From: Paenibacillus sp. HB172176
GTDB taxonomy: Bacteria > Bacillota > Bacilli > Paenibacillales > Paenibacillaceae
NCBI RefSeq assembly: GCF_011947265.1
Contig: NZ_JAATHD010000004.1
Location: 402,963-466,962 of the forward strand
Direction: 5' to 3'
DNA: 64,000 bases
Shown here: piece by piece, positions 48,821 through 57,791 of the stretch
Numbering within the stretch: position 1 is the stretch's first letter
Layout: each line of letters opens with the position of its first letter
The notes under the pieces: generated by a model
Told to the model about the DNA's origin: nothing
What the model saw: the letters and a program-made list of their open reading frames with translations, nothing else
Databases searched by the model: none
Translations under genes and position numbers: made by a program

Positions 48821-48985
48821 TCAAATAAGGACAAGTAAAAGTTATGAAATCGCCAATCATGACATAGATTGTCACTATTATAACTTCGCTGTGCCCCCTC
48901 TGCAATATTTGTCACATAACCTCCCCCCACAACCTGCCCCAATACCGTCAAAGCCGCTGCAGGCAAGGCTTTTCACCAGATTCGC

Positions 48986-49015
48986 ATCTCATGACCCGGC
49001 TTGCTATCTCATGAC
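48986..49015 (+). promoter_or_regulatory. Direct repeat, candidate AraC-type activator site
   Basis: ATCTCATGAC occurs at 48986-48995 and again at 49006-49015, 20 bp apart (two helical turns). The second copy overlaps the -35 of the importer promoter. This arrangement is typical of AraC-family activator sites; the membrane regulator at 53048 is the obvious candidate. Confidence 0.6.
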
Positions 49016-49039
49016 AAGGTCACGGATTGCCCATATAAT
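49011..49039 (+). promoter_or_regulatory. Promoter of second lpl-type operon
   Basis: ATGACA at 49011-49016, 17-base spacer, TATAAT at 49034-49039, 190 bp before the start of the binding-protein gene. Confidence 0.65.
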
Positions 49040-49229
49040 CAAGAGATACAGATTGTGAATTCCATGGAGCGGCGATACACTGAGGTCGAATTCACAGCAG
49101 CGGCGAGAGGCAAGCGAAAAGTCGATCCACCGAGATCTACTGAAACTTACCGAGATACGTTGACGGAGAGCAATGCTAAGTCTCACTGCAACCGCTGTGC
49201 ATTACACAGGCATAGGGAGGTCTCTTTCA

Positions 49230-50870
49230 TTGAAAACAAATCGATTCAAACCATCTTGGCTTAAGCTGACAACGGTGCTTGCGCTGTCGACGGCGCTTAT
49301 CGCCGGATGCAGCTCCGGCAATAACGGCAATAACGGTGAGAACGCATCCAACAAGCCCGGCTCGTCTGAAAGCGCTTCACCATCAAACGGCGATTCGCAA
49401 GCCGAAGCGATTTCCTTATCCTATTGGGTAGGTTTGCCGGCGAACGCCGCCCGTTCCTTGAAGGATTACGGCGAATCTTTGTTCTATAAGGAGCTGGAGA
49501 AACGTACGAATGTAAGCGTAGATTTCATCCATCCGGCGGTAGGCACGGAAAGCGAGCAATTCAACCTGATGATCGCATCGGGCAAGCTCCCGGATGTGAT
49601 CGAGAGCAATTTCACGAGCTATCCCGGCGGACCCGAGAAGGCGATTGCGGACAAGGTCATCATTCCGCTTAACGATGTGATCGAGCAATATGCGCCGAAT
49701 TTGAAGGAGTTTCTGGACGAGCATCCCGATATGCTGAAGGAGATCAGCACGGATAACGGCACCATCTATGCCTTCCCGGCGCTCGGTGTAGGCCATTCCA
49801 ATGTGAGCAGCGGCTTTATGCTTCGCAAGGACTGGCTTGACGAGCTGGGACTTGCCGTGCCGGAGACGATTGACGAATGGACGAATGTGCTGCGGGCGTT
49901 CAAGGAGAAGAAGGGCGTGAAGACGCCTCTGACGATGACGCTGAGCGACTTCAGGAGCGAGCGGCTTAACGGGGCCTATGGCGTTGGCGCAAGCTTCTAC
50001 CAGGAGGAAGGAAAGGTGAAATTCGGCCCTTACGAAGACGCCTATAAGGATTATTTGGCTTTATTGAACAGTTGGTATAAGGAAGGCTTGCTCGATCCCG
50101 ACTTCGCGACGCAGGACAGCGCGGCGAAGGACGCCAAGGCTACGAACGGAGGCGCCGGCGCATTCCCGGCATATATCGGCTCGGCGATGGGCAAATATTT
50201 GAACGCGAACAAGGACAGCGATCCTGCTTACGATCTTGTAGCGGCGCAGCATCCGGTATTGAACAAGGGCGACGAGCCGAAGTTCTTCACGGCGGCTTAT
50301 GATTATCGCGGCGAAGGCAGCGCGGGAATTACGCCCGCGAACACGCATGTGGAACAGACGGCCAAATGGCTAGATTATCTTTATTCGGCTGAGGGCGACC
50401 TGCTGAAATCGTTCGGCGTTGAAGGCGAGACCTACAATCTGGAGGGCGATTATCCGAAGTACACCGATCTCATCGTGAACAATCCCGACGGACTTTCGAT
50501 CGGCGACGCCATGGCGAAGTACCTTCGCGTATCTTCTCCGTCTCCGGGCTTTGTCGGCGATGATCGTTATACCGAGCAGTACTACGGCTTCGATCAACAG
50601 AAGAACGCCGTGAAAGTATTCAACAAGTATTATGACAATCTGAAGGATACGCGCATGCCTCGCGTAACGGCGACGGATGAGGAAGGCCAGGAGCTGTCCG
50701 CGATTATGGCGGAGGTGAATACGTATCGCGAGGAAATGTTCATGCAGTTCGTCATGGGCTCCGCGCCGCTAAGCGAATTCGACAGCTACAAGGAGCAGCT
50801 GAAGAAAATGGGCATTGAACGCGCGATCGAAATCAATCAAGCCGCGCTGGATCGTTACAACCAGAGGTAA
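49230..50870 (+). CDS. lplA: LplA-type oligosaccharide-binding lipoprotein
   Basis: 546 residues from a TTG at 49230, chosen because AGGGAGG lies nine bases upstream and a lipoprotein signal follows at once (lipobox LIAGC, Cys27). Earlier in-frame ATG 49173 gives a poor N-terminus. An Asn/Gly/Ser linker precedes the solute-binding domain (SYWVGLPANAARSLKDYGESL, then DEWTNVLRAFKEKKG near 205). It is the capture protein for the permeases at 50951 and 52132. Confidence 0.92.
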   Translation: MKTNRFKPSWLKLTTVLALSTALIAGCSSGNNGNNGENASNKPGSSESASPSNGDSQAEAISLSYWVGLPANAARSLKDYGESLFYKELEKRTNVSVDFIHPAVGTESEQFNLMIASGKLPDVIESNFTSYPGGPEKAIADKVIIPLNDVIEQYAPNLKEFLDEHPDMLKEISTDNGTIYAFPALGVGHSNVSSGFMLRKDWLDELGLAVPETIDEWTNVLRAFKEKKGVKTPLTMTLSDFRSERLNGAYGVGASFYQEEGKVKFGPYEDAYKDYLALLNSWYKEGLLDPDFATQDSAAKDAKATNGGAGAFPAYIGSAMGKYLNANKDSDPAYDLVAAQHPVLNKGDEPKFFTAAYDYRGEGSAGITPANTHVEQTAKWLDYLYSAEGDLLKSFGVEGETYNLEGDYPKYTDLIVNNPDGLSIGDAMAKYLRVSSPSPGFVGDDRYTEQYYGFDQQKNAVKVFNKYYDNLKDTRMPRVTATDEEGQELSAIMAEVNTYREEMFMQFVMGSAPLSEFDSYKEQLKKMGIERAIEINQAALDRYNQR

Positions 50871-50872
50871 TC

Positions 50873-50932
50873 GGCGGCGGAGAAGCGCCATACAACGCTG
50901 AACGGCGTAAGTTCCGGCGCTTCTCCGGCGGC
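50873..50932 (+). terminator. Intercistronic hairpin between binding protein and permease
   Basis: GGCGGCGGAGAAGCGCC and GGCGCTTCTCCGGCGGC form a long stem with a 26-base loop. No T-run follows, so mRNA stabilisation or attenuation is likelier than full termination. Confidence 0.65.
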
Positions 50933-50950
50933 ATGAAGAAGGAGGGCCTC

Positions 50951-51856
50951 ATGAAATTTCTCGCTAAAGACTACCGGCGGCACAAATATTTGTATCTGAT
51001 GATTTTGCCCGTTGTGTTGTACTATATCATCTTTCAATATGTTCCGATGTACGGAGCGATAATCGCGTTCAAGAACTATCGGATAGCGGAGGGCTTTCTG
51101 GGCAGCTCGTGGGCGGGCTTCAGCCATTTTACAAGCTTTTTCGACAGCTACTATTTCTGGCGCCTGATCAAAAATACGCTGTTGATTAACCTGTATATGC
51201 TGCTGTTCTCCTTCCCTGCTCCGATCATCTTCGCCTTGCTGATCAATGAAATCGGCGGCAAGCTGTTCAAGCGGGCGGTGCAAACGGTGACCTACCTGCC
51301 CCATTTCATCTCCATGATCGTCATCTGCGGCATGATTACCCAATTCGCGGCGAGAGACGGCTTCGTGATGGACATTCTCGTCTGGCTCGGGATGGAGCGC
51401 ACCGCGCTGCTCGGCCATCCGGAATATTTCCGGGCGGTGTATATTGTATCGGATATTTGGCAGAGCGTCGGCTGGGGCTCCATCATCTATCTCGCGGCGA
51501 TTACGGGAATCAATCCGGAGCTGTACGAAGCCTCGCGGATCGACGGCGCCAATCGCTGGAAGCAGACGCTTCATATTACGCTTCCTGGCCTGGCCGCGAT
51601 CATTACGATTCTATTCATTCTGAAGATCGGCAATATGCTGGATGTAGGCTTCGAGAAAATCATTCTGCTCTACAATCCGAGCACGTATACGACGGCCGAT
51701 GTGATCAGCACGTTTGTCTATCGCAAGGGCCTGGGTGGAAATAATGAGTTTAGCTACGCAACGGCAATCGGCCTGTTCCAGTCGGGGATCAACTTCGTGC
51801 TGCTGATTGCGGCCAACCGCTTCAGCAAGAAGGTAAGCGAGAACAGTCTATGGTAG
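50951..51856 (+). CDS. lplB: LplB-type sugar ABC transporter permease
   Basis: 301 residues from the ATG at 50951, after GAAGGAGGGCC; an ATG at 50933 overlaps this site. Six membrane segments, with LPVVLYYIIFQYVPMYGAIIAFKNY near the start and the EAA loop YEASRIDGANRWKQTLHITLPG. The end KVSENSLW is the LplB type. It works with the LplC-type permease at 52132. Confidence 0.93.
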   Translation: MKFLAKDYRRHKYLYLMILPVVLYYIIFQYVPMYGAIIAFKNYRIAEGFLGSSWAGFSHFTSFFDSYYFWRLIKNTLLINLYMLLFSFPAPIIFALLINEIGGKLFKRAVQTVTYLPHFISMIVICGMITQFAARDGFVMDILVWLGMERTALLGHPEYFRAVYIVSDIWQSVGWGSIIYLAAITGINPELYEASRIDGANRWKQTLHITLPGLAAIITILFILKIGNMLDVGFEKIILLYNPSTYTTADVISTFVYRKGLGGNNEFSYATAIGLFQSGINFVLLIAANRFSKKVSENSLW

Positions 51857-51870
51857 CCGCCGCGCACTTG

Positions 51871-52059
51871 CCGAGGTCTGCCGTAGACTCACCAAGGTCT
51901 GCCGCAGACTCGCCGGGATTTGGCATAGACTCACCGAGGTCTGCCGTAGACTCGCCGGGATTTGGCATAGACTCTCCGAGGTCTGCCGTAGACTTGCCGA
52001 AGTCTGCCGTAGACTCGCCGAGGACATCTGCAGACTCACCGGGATTTGCCCCAGACTCG
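51871..52059 (+). repeat. Tandem array of nine 21-bp units
   Basis: Nine units of CCGAGGTCTGCCGTAGACTC type, some replaced by CCGGGATTTGGCATAGACTC, run without gaps between the two permease genes. The 21-bp length keeps frames open on both strands (a seven-residue repeat such as PRSAVDS), but no ribosome site serves them. Confidence 0.85.
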
Positions 52060-52131
52060 CCGCAAGCCGCCATTCATCGCGGCGGGCCCATATCCGCCAA
52101 GCCGCAATTCAACATGAGGAGGTGATACAAA

Positions 52132-53025
52132 ATGGAAACCAGCGCCATTCGAAAGAGCAGGGGTGAACAGATTTTTCAAGTCATTCTTGTTCTCTTCATG
52201 CTCTTCATGATTTTGATTACGCTATACCCGTTCGTCTATGTACTGCTTTCCTCGATCAGCGATTCGAGGAAGCTGATTTCCCACTCGGGTCTCCTGCTGA
52301 CCTCGCAGGGCTTGACCTTCGACGCTTATACGAAGGTGTTCCAGAATCCGAACATACTCGGGGGTTATCTCAACACCATCCTCATCGTGTTTGGCGGAAC
52401 CTTGCTTAATTTGTTCATGACGAGTCTGGGCGCCTACGTGCTGTCGCGGAAGGGCGTGCCTTGGGCCAGAATCGTGATGCTGATGATCGTATTCACGATG
52501 TTCTTCTCGGGCGGCCTCATTCCCATCTATCTGCTCGTCAACAATTGGCTGCATCTGGGTAATTCGCTGCTGGCGCTCATTATTCCCGGGATGATCTCCA
52601 CCTGGAATCTGATCATTCTCAGAACCTCCTTCGAGAGCATTCCGGACAGTCTTATTGAATCTGCCCGCATAGACGGAGCCCAGGATTTCACCATTCTGTT
52701 CCGCATTGTCATTCCGCTGTCTCTTCCCGTCATGGCGGTCATGATTCTGTTCTATGGGGTGAATCATTGGAATTCCTGGTTCAACGCGATGCTGTATCTG
52801 CGCGACAGAGAGCTGTTCCCTTTGCAGCTCATTCTTCGGGAGATTCTTATTCAGAACAGCACGGCCTATATGTCAGGCGACGCTTCGGCTTCGGATGTCG
52901 AGGCCGTAGGAGAGAGCATCAAGTATGCGACGATTATCGTGGCGACCTTGCCGATTCTGGCGGTATATCCTTTCCTGCAGAAATACTTTGTCAAAGGTGT
53001 TATGATTGGGTCAATCAAAGGATAA
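52132..53025 (+). CDS. lplC: LplC-type sugar ABC transporter permease
   Basis: 297 residues with six membrane segments. The ribosome site GAGGAGGTG is strong. The EAA loop is IESARIDGAQDFTILFRIVIP. The C-terminus QKYFVKGVMIGSIKG is the family end. It is separated from its partner permease by the 21-bp tandem array. The next gene starts 22 bp later. Confidence 0.93.
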   Translation: METSAIRKSRGEQIFQVILVLFMLFMILITLYPFVYVLLSSISDSRKLISHSGLLLTSQGLTFDAYTKVFQNPNILGGYLNTILIVFGGTLLNLFMTSLGAYVLSRKGVPWARIVMLMIVFTMFFSGGLIPIYLLVNNWLHLGNSLLALIIPGMISTWNLIILRTSFESIPDSLIESARIDGAQDFTILFRIVIPLSLPVMAVMILFYGVNHWNSWFNAMLYLRDRELFPLQLILREILIQNSTAYMSGDASASDVEAVGESIKYATIIVATLPILAVYPFLQKYFVKGVMIGSIKG

Positions 53026-53047
53026 CGACCGGAGGGAGCGTGCGGAA

Positions 53048-55396
53048 ATGCGGGGTTGGAAGAAGCACGGCGTGCAAAGGAGATGGCTGCAGTCCTATGC
53101 GATTGTGCTGCTCATTCCCATTGTGATGATGACGGCGACGTATTTGCAGACCAGACATGTTATCAACGACGAAATCAATCGCGCCAATTCCGCCCTGCTG
53201 TCGCAGCTTCAGCAAGAGATCGACAATTATACGGATTATGTTTACCGGCTGACGGAGATGGTGTCCCTGAATGCCAAGGTGACGTCCATTATCAGCAATC
53301 AGGACCAGCTTGACGCCAAGCAGCGCCTTGATATCGTGCACACGCTCGCCGATTTCAAGTCCTACAACATCGCCAAGCGCTTTGTGGATCATTTCTACAT
53401 TTATTTCAATAGCGGGGACTTCGTGCTGACGGACAGCTCCTATTACGAGACGGAGATGTATTATTCCTTATTTTATGAAAATTCGGCTCTGTCGCTCTCG
53501 GATTGGAGAAGCTTTCTCTCGCAAGAGCATCGCGGGCAATTCATTAACATGAGCGACTTCAGCAAAGGGGCCCGTTCGGGCATTATGTACACGCAGTCGC
53601 TTCCCTTCAAGTCGAGGGGAGGCAAATCCGCATCGACGCTCGTTATCGAGCTGAATCAGGAGCGGTTGATGGAGTCCATTCGCAATCTGCAAGCCTATAA
53701 TCAAGGGAAGGTCTATATTCTCGATGAAGAGAATCGGCTGCTTGCGTCCTCGGAGCCAAGCGGCGCGGAGGAACGGGAGTTCCATTTTCCTCAGGAGAAG
53801 AAGGAGGCTTCCACCGGCACGATTATCGAGCATTGGGACGGCGAGAAGATGGTGCTGTCCTATACGAAATCTTCTCTGACCAATTGGAAGATCGTCTATG
53901 CGCTTCCATCGCGGCTCTACAGCCAGAAGGCCGAATATGTGCGCAATATCTCCATTCTGACGCTTGCGATTGCAGCCGTTGTCGGCTCGATCATTGCCGT
54001 TCTGCTCGCAAGACGCAACTACCATCCGTTGCAAAAGCTGATTCGAAGCGTGGCGGCGCGCAGCGAAATCGACCCTTCCAGAGCATCCAGTTCCAGCGAG
54101 TACGACTATCTGGAGGAGGCGCTGGACAATACGCTGGGACGCTATCAGCTCATGAATCAAACGATAGAGACGCAGAATAAGGCGCTTCGCTCCAATCTGA
54201 TTGCGCGTTTGCTCAAGGGACGGATCAAGAACGGCTATCCGATTGCCGAGATGCTTCCCGAGCACGGCATGACGCTCCAAGGCGATCAAGTCGCGGTGCT
54301 GCTGTTCTACATCGAGGATTACAGCGGCTTCTTCCGACTGGATGAGCAAGATGCTGAGAAGAAGCGCGAATTCGTGCATCTCATTATGACGAATATTGTG
54401 GAGGAGCTGGCGGGACAGGAGCATCAAGGCTGGATGAGCGAGCTTGACGAGATGCTGGTATGCATCGTCAATTTCAAGGGGAATACGTCTGCGGAGGAGG
54501 CGAACGCATCCCTGAAACGAGTGGCGGAGGAAGCGCAGCGCTTCATTGGAAGTCGCTTCAAAATCTTCTTCACGGTATCGGTCAGCTCCATTCACCGGAG
54601 CGCGGCGGAGCTGCCGACAGCGTATCAAGAGGCGATGGAGGCGATGGAATATCGGATGCTGCAGAGCGGCCAATCGATTATTTGGCATGATCAGATCAAG
54701 CATCAGGAGCTCTCTTACGATTATTCGATCGAAAAGGAGCAGCAATTGATTAATTATGTGAACGCGGGCGATTATACGGGAGCGAAGGCGACGCTCGACG
54801 CGATTATCGACGGCAATCTGGAGCAGGAGAACGTATCGGCTGATTTGCTCCGCTGCCTCCTGTTTGATATGTGCAGCACGATGATGAAGGCAGGCATGGA
54901 GGCGAATCTGGAGCGCGACGAGCTCTATGAAGAGAATTTGGCGGCGATTCGCGAGCTGTCCAGCGGCAGCACCGTATCCGCCATGCGCGAGCGCATGTCC
55001 CAGTTCCTGTACAAGATCTGCCTGCTCTCGGAGGAGAGACGGAAGAGCAGCAAGTACCGGCTGAAGGATCGCGTGCTTGATTACATTGAAGAGCATTATA
55101 AGGACAATAAGCTCGGCATCAACATGATCTCGGAGCATTTCGGCCTGCATCCCTCCTATATGTCGCGATTTTTCAAGGAGCAGGCGGGCGACACGTTAAC
55201 CGACTATATGAACCGGTTCCGGGTGGAGAAGTCGAAGGAGCTGCTGCTGCGGGACGATATTTTCATCAAGGATATTAGCGATCTTGTCGGCTTCTACAGC
55301 ATCAGCACCTATATTCGACTGTTCAAGAAATATGAAGGCGTAACGCCAAGCGCGTATCGGGAAAGCGGCAAATATCAGAGCGATGCAAGAGAATGA
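53048..55396 (+). CDS. Membrane-anchored AraC regulator (YesS/YtdP type)
   Basis: About 782 residues from the ATG at 53048 (CGGAGGGAG upstream). It combines a first membrane segment (about 16-35), a large extracellular sensing domain (about 36-290) and a second membrane segment (about 298-320). A cytoplasmic part follows and ends in an AraC double helix-turn-helix (NKLGINMISEHFGLHPSYMSRFFKEQAG; IFIKDISDLVGFYSISTYIRLFKKYEG, then TPSAYR). It binds DNA without a separate kinase, like B. subtilis YesS. It most probably activates the importer at 49230-53025 through the repeat at 48986. Confidence 0.92.
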   Translation: MRGWKKHGVQRRWLQSYAIVLLIPIVMMTATYLQTRHVINDEINRANSALLSQLQQEIDNYTDYVYRLTEMVSLNAKVTSIISNQDQLDAKQRLDIVHTLADFKSYNIAKRFVDHFYIYFNSGDFVLTDSSYYETEMYYSLFYENSALSLSDWRSFLSQEHRGQFINMSDFSKGARSGIMYTQSLPFKSRGGKSASTLVIELNQERLMESIRNLQAYNQGKVYILDEENRLLASSEPSGAEEREFHFPQEKKEASTGTIIEHWDGEKMVLSYTKSSLTNWKIVYALPSRLYSQKAEYVRNISILTLAIAAVVGSIIAVLLARRNYHPLQKLIRSVAARSEIDPSRASSSSEYDYLEEALDNTLGRYQLMNQTIETQNKALRSNLIARLLKGRIKNGYPIAEMLPEHGMTLQGDQVAVLLFYIEDYSGFFRLDEQDAEKKREFVHLIMTNIVEELAGQEHQGWMSELDEMLVCIVNFKGNTSAEEANASLKRVAEEAQRFIGSRFKIFFTVSVSSIHRSAAELPTAYQEAMEAMEYRMLQSGQSIIWHDQIKHQELSYDYSIEKEQQLINYVNAGDYTGAKATLDAIIDGNLEQENVSADLLRCLLFDMCSTMMKAGMEANLERDELYEENLAAIRELSSGSTVSAMRERMSQFLYKICLLSEERRKSSKYRLKDRVLDYIEEHYKDNKLGINMISEHFGLHPSYMSRFFKEQAGDTLTDYMNRFRVEKSKELLLRDDIFIKDISDLVGFYSISTYIRLFKKYEGVTPSAYRESGKYQSDARE

Positions 55397-55635
55397 GGCA
55401 AGAGCGCTGAGGGTGAGGCAAGTGAGTGGAGCAGGAGCGTGAGGCAAGTGAGTGGAAAAAGAGCGTGAGGCAAACGAGTGGAGGAGGGACCCTGAGCGTG
55501 AGGCAAGCGGCATGCGAAAGGAGCAAGAGCGCTGAGAGTGAGGCAAGCGAGTGGGGCAAGCGAGTGAGGCAAGCGAGTGAGGCAAGTGAGTGGAACAAGA
55601 GCGTGAGGCAAGCAAGTGGAGCAAGAGCGCTGATA
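55385..55635 (+). repeat. Tandem array with 13-bp unit
   Basis: Units of GTGAGGCAAGCGA alternate with GTGGAGCAAGAGC over about 250 bp, with two irregular inserts. The array starts inside the last codons of the regulator gene. Frames open on both strands are a side effect of the repeat. Confidence 0.8.
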
Positions 55636-55818
55636 CTGGTTTTCGAAGTAATCTGCATGTGCGGGAAATGTTACGCGCCCGCCGCTCAAGTAATGCATAG
55701 CCGTTTCACCTTGAAATATAGGAAGGTATATGTTAGCACTTTCTCTATATTTCTCCGGGACGAAACGCGTCCCGACGCCCTAGAAGGGCATAGTTGTTTC
55801 ACCTTGCTCAGACGGAGC

Positions 55819-56005
55819 TCTAACGAATACTGATAGCGTTAAAAGTAATAATTAGGCATGAATGGAAAGCTAACGAATATTCATATGCTTATTTCACGTT
55901 TTAAGCTCAAAAAAGGGCTTGCTTTGCTGCAATAACGTTATGAATCTTCCTTAGATTCAGGGAACGGGCATTTTGAGGATATTAGCGTTATGAGTCTTCC
56001 TTAGA
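55819..56005. repeat. Four-motif palindromic array, family F1 (locus E)
   Basis: Direct copies CTAACGAATA begin at 55820 and 55870 (50 bp apart). Inverted copies ending CTTAGA end at 55955 and 56005 (50 bp apart). Centres are near 55830, 55880, 55944 and 55994. No gene lies between 55397 and 56741 except the relic at 56130. Confidence 0.8.
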
Positions 56006-56129
56006 ATGCTTTTTGGTGCGAGCAGGCGCGCTGTGTGCCGTTAAATTTCAAACAGAACTTTTATGTGATGGCCTGCAATGAATCGACAACCTCATTTCGG
56101 CGCTGAGGACCTCCTCCTCAGATTCATAA

Positions 56130-56234
56130 TATCAGCCGAACATTCCGGCCGCAGGCGACTATGAGGTGTTCGTCCAGCACAGCTCGGCGAGCAATCGCGC
56201 GAATAATGTAGAGGTGAAGATTGTTCATAAATAG
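56130..56234 (+). pseudogene. 3' relic of a golvesin-type C-terminal domain gene
   Basis: From 56130 the + strand reads YQPNIPAAGDYEVFVQHSS and then ASNRANNVEVKIVHK before a TAG stop. This matches the golvesin / xanthan-lyase C-terminal fold found at the end of many Paenibacillus FAD-dependent oxidoreductases and lyases (Y.P.IP.AG.YEV...SNRA.NV.V.I.H). Upstream is a stop codon and unrelated repeat DNA. The matching terminator is still in place. The rest of the gene has been lost. Confidence 0.65.
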
Positions 56235-56249
56235 CCAATAGATTACTTT

Positions 56250-56301
56250 AACCAAGCAGCAACGAGGATACTGGCGTATTTTCGTTGCTGCTTGGTTTTG
56301 A
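56250..56301 (+). terminator. Terminator of the decayed gene
   Basis: AACCAAGCAGCAACGA and CGTTGCTGCTTGGTT form a 15-bp stem followed by TTTG. Confidence 0.85.
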
Positions 56302-56400
56302 GGCAAGGGAGCCGGAAGGTGTCGTAAAGGCTGTTCCTTTTTCGCACAAAGGCGAAAAAATTAGCGTGTAGAGTTGCGTAGAGGTTGCTTGTGCTTACAT

Positions 56401-56590
56401 AGGATGGAAATACTCCAGCATAATGGCTAAACGGCGGCGATGATTATGAATAAGCTGGAATTTGTCCTGCTTATTTCACTGTATCTGCTCGTATGATGCA
56501 AGCTGGGCGTTATAAGCTGGAGTAATTCCTGCATAAATAATAATTTAGTCGAAAAGAAGAAAATATACTGGAGAAATTCCAGTTGATCGC
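56401..56590. repeat. Four-motif array, family F4
   Basis: Four copies of a TGGAATTATTCC-type dyad with flanking GC(A/T)TA. The TGGA(A/G) core lies at 56405, 56456, 56518 and 56569, giving spacings of 51, 62 and 51 bp. This is the same plan as families F1-F3. Confidence 0.75.
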
Positions 56591-56638
56591 CGTGCTTAAT
56601 GTGCATGGTATATATTGAGGCTGTCGATTATATGCAGG

Positions 56639-56664
56639 GCCGTTCTCCAAAATGGGAGAGCGGC
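56639..56664. other. Short hairpin before ABC-2 permease gene end
   Basis: GCCGTTCTCC and GGAGAGCGGC pair around a six-base loop; TCTTTC follows on the + strand only, so which transcript it serves is unclear. Confidence 0.4.
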
Positions 56665-56741
56665 TCTTTCGCCACTTTCTGCACCGCGCGCAGCTCCCGC
56701 CGCGCAGCTCCCGCCGCGCTGTGGGACGAAACGGGTGTCAC

Positions 56742-57791
56742 TTAGGACCTTGACCGAATTTCCTGCCGCATGAAGACGTAGTAGGACAACCCGAAGCAGA
56801 TCATCGTCGCGGCAAGCAAGCCGGTCAGCTGCGGCCATACGATGTTCAGGCTTTGGACGAGCGGCAGCGGGCTTGGAAGCGCGCCGTACACCTGCTCCAT
56901 CGTAAGCGGTCCGAGCGATCTGACGCTCGGCATGAGCAGCGCCGAGGTCGCGTCGTTGAAGAGCTGGGCCGGAGACAGTCGGCCAAGCCCAAGCATCAGC
57001 TGCTGATAGCTCATGATCGAGTCGGCGCTTGCATCGCTGGCGGGCGCAATCCCTTTGGCGATCAGACCTAGAATCATGCTGTAGAAGACCGAGAAGAAGA
57101 TCCATAGCGAGATGCCCGACAGCGCCGAGGTTGCCGCTTGCTTGAAGCGCACCGAGAACAGAATGGACAGATTCAGCCAGAAGCCGACATAGACGACGGT
57201 GGACAACAGGAACAAGAGCACGCGCCAGAATTGCTCCGGCGTCGGCGGATAGCCGATTACGATCAGACTTGCCCCCATGACGAGGAAGCCCAGCGCGAGC
57301 ATGACGACGGCGATCAGCAGCAGCGAAGCGACGAATTTGGCCTTCAGGAAATCATCGCGGTAGATCGGCTGCGAGATGAGACGACTGAGCGTTCCTTTGC
57401 TGCGCTCCGTGTTCACCGCGTCGAAGCCGAGCGAGATGCCCATAAGCGGACCGAGGAAGGACACGAAGGAAATGAAGCTCGGCAGCGTGCCGTCCGACGA
57501 GGTGAACACGTTCAAGAAGAGGAAATCGGTACCGGTATCCTCCGTACCTCCGCCGCTCTTGATCGCTGTGATCGCTGCATAGACGGAGCCGATGCACGCC
57601 AGGAAGATGATGACGAGCAGTATGGCGAAGCGCCAGCTGCGAATATGATCCCCGAACTCCTTCTGCACCATGATCCAGAAGGGAGAAGCCTGCGAATGGA
57701 GCGGCTTGCTCCTTCCATTTTCGCTGCTTGCCGTTTGGGGAAGCTTTGAAGCTTTTGATGCTTCTGAAGTGATGAGCCGCTTAAGCGCCAT
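56742..57791 (-). CDS. ABC-2 type transporter permease
   Basis: About 349 residues from the ATG at 57791, which has AAGGAGGCG upstream; the longer in-frame start lies inside the ATPase gene. About six membrane segments and the ABC-2 signature QKEFGDHIRSWRFAILLVIIFL near residue 47, with ERSKGTLSRLISQPIYRDDFLKAKF near 130. It is the membrane half of an exporter driven by the ATPase at 57781-58797, with which it overlaps by 11 bp. A NEW3-domain protein completes the operon. The exported substrate is unknown. Confidence 0.9.
   Translation of the reverse strand: MALKRLITSEASKASKLPQTASSENGRSKPLHSQASPFWIMVQKEFGDHIRSWRFAILLVIIFLACIGSVYAAITAIKSGGGTEDTGTDFLFLNVFTSSDGTLPSFISFVSFLGPLMGISLGFDAVNTERSKGTLSRLISQPIYRDDFLKAKFVASLLLIAVVMLALGFLVMGASLIVIGYPPTPEQFWRVLLFLLSTVVYVGFWLNLSILFSVRFKQAATSALSGISLWIFFSVFYSMILGLIAKGIAPASDASADSIMSYQQLMLGLGRLSPAQLFNDATSALLMPSVRSLGPLTMEQVYGALPSPLPLVQSLNIVWPQLTGLLAATMICFGLSYYVFMRQEIRSRS

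Noticed and set aside
51850..52125. A 91-residue protein on the + strand across the 21-bp tandem array
   Set aside because: The frame is open only because the unit is a multiple of three. There is no ribosome site, and equally long frames exist on the minus strand.
55397..56741. A functional gene in the long gap after the AraC regulator
   Set aside because: Only repeat-derived frames and the short golvesin-type relic are visible. No start with a ribosome site leads into a recognisable protein.
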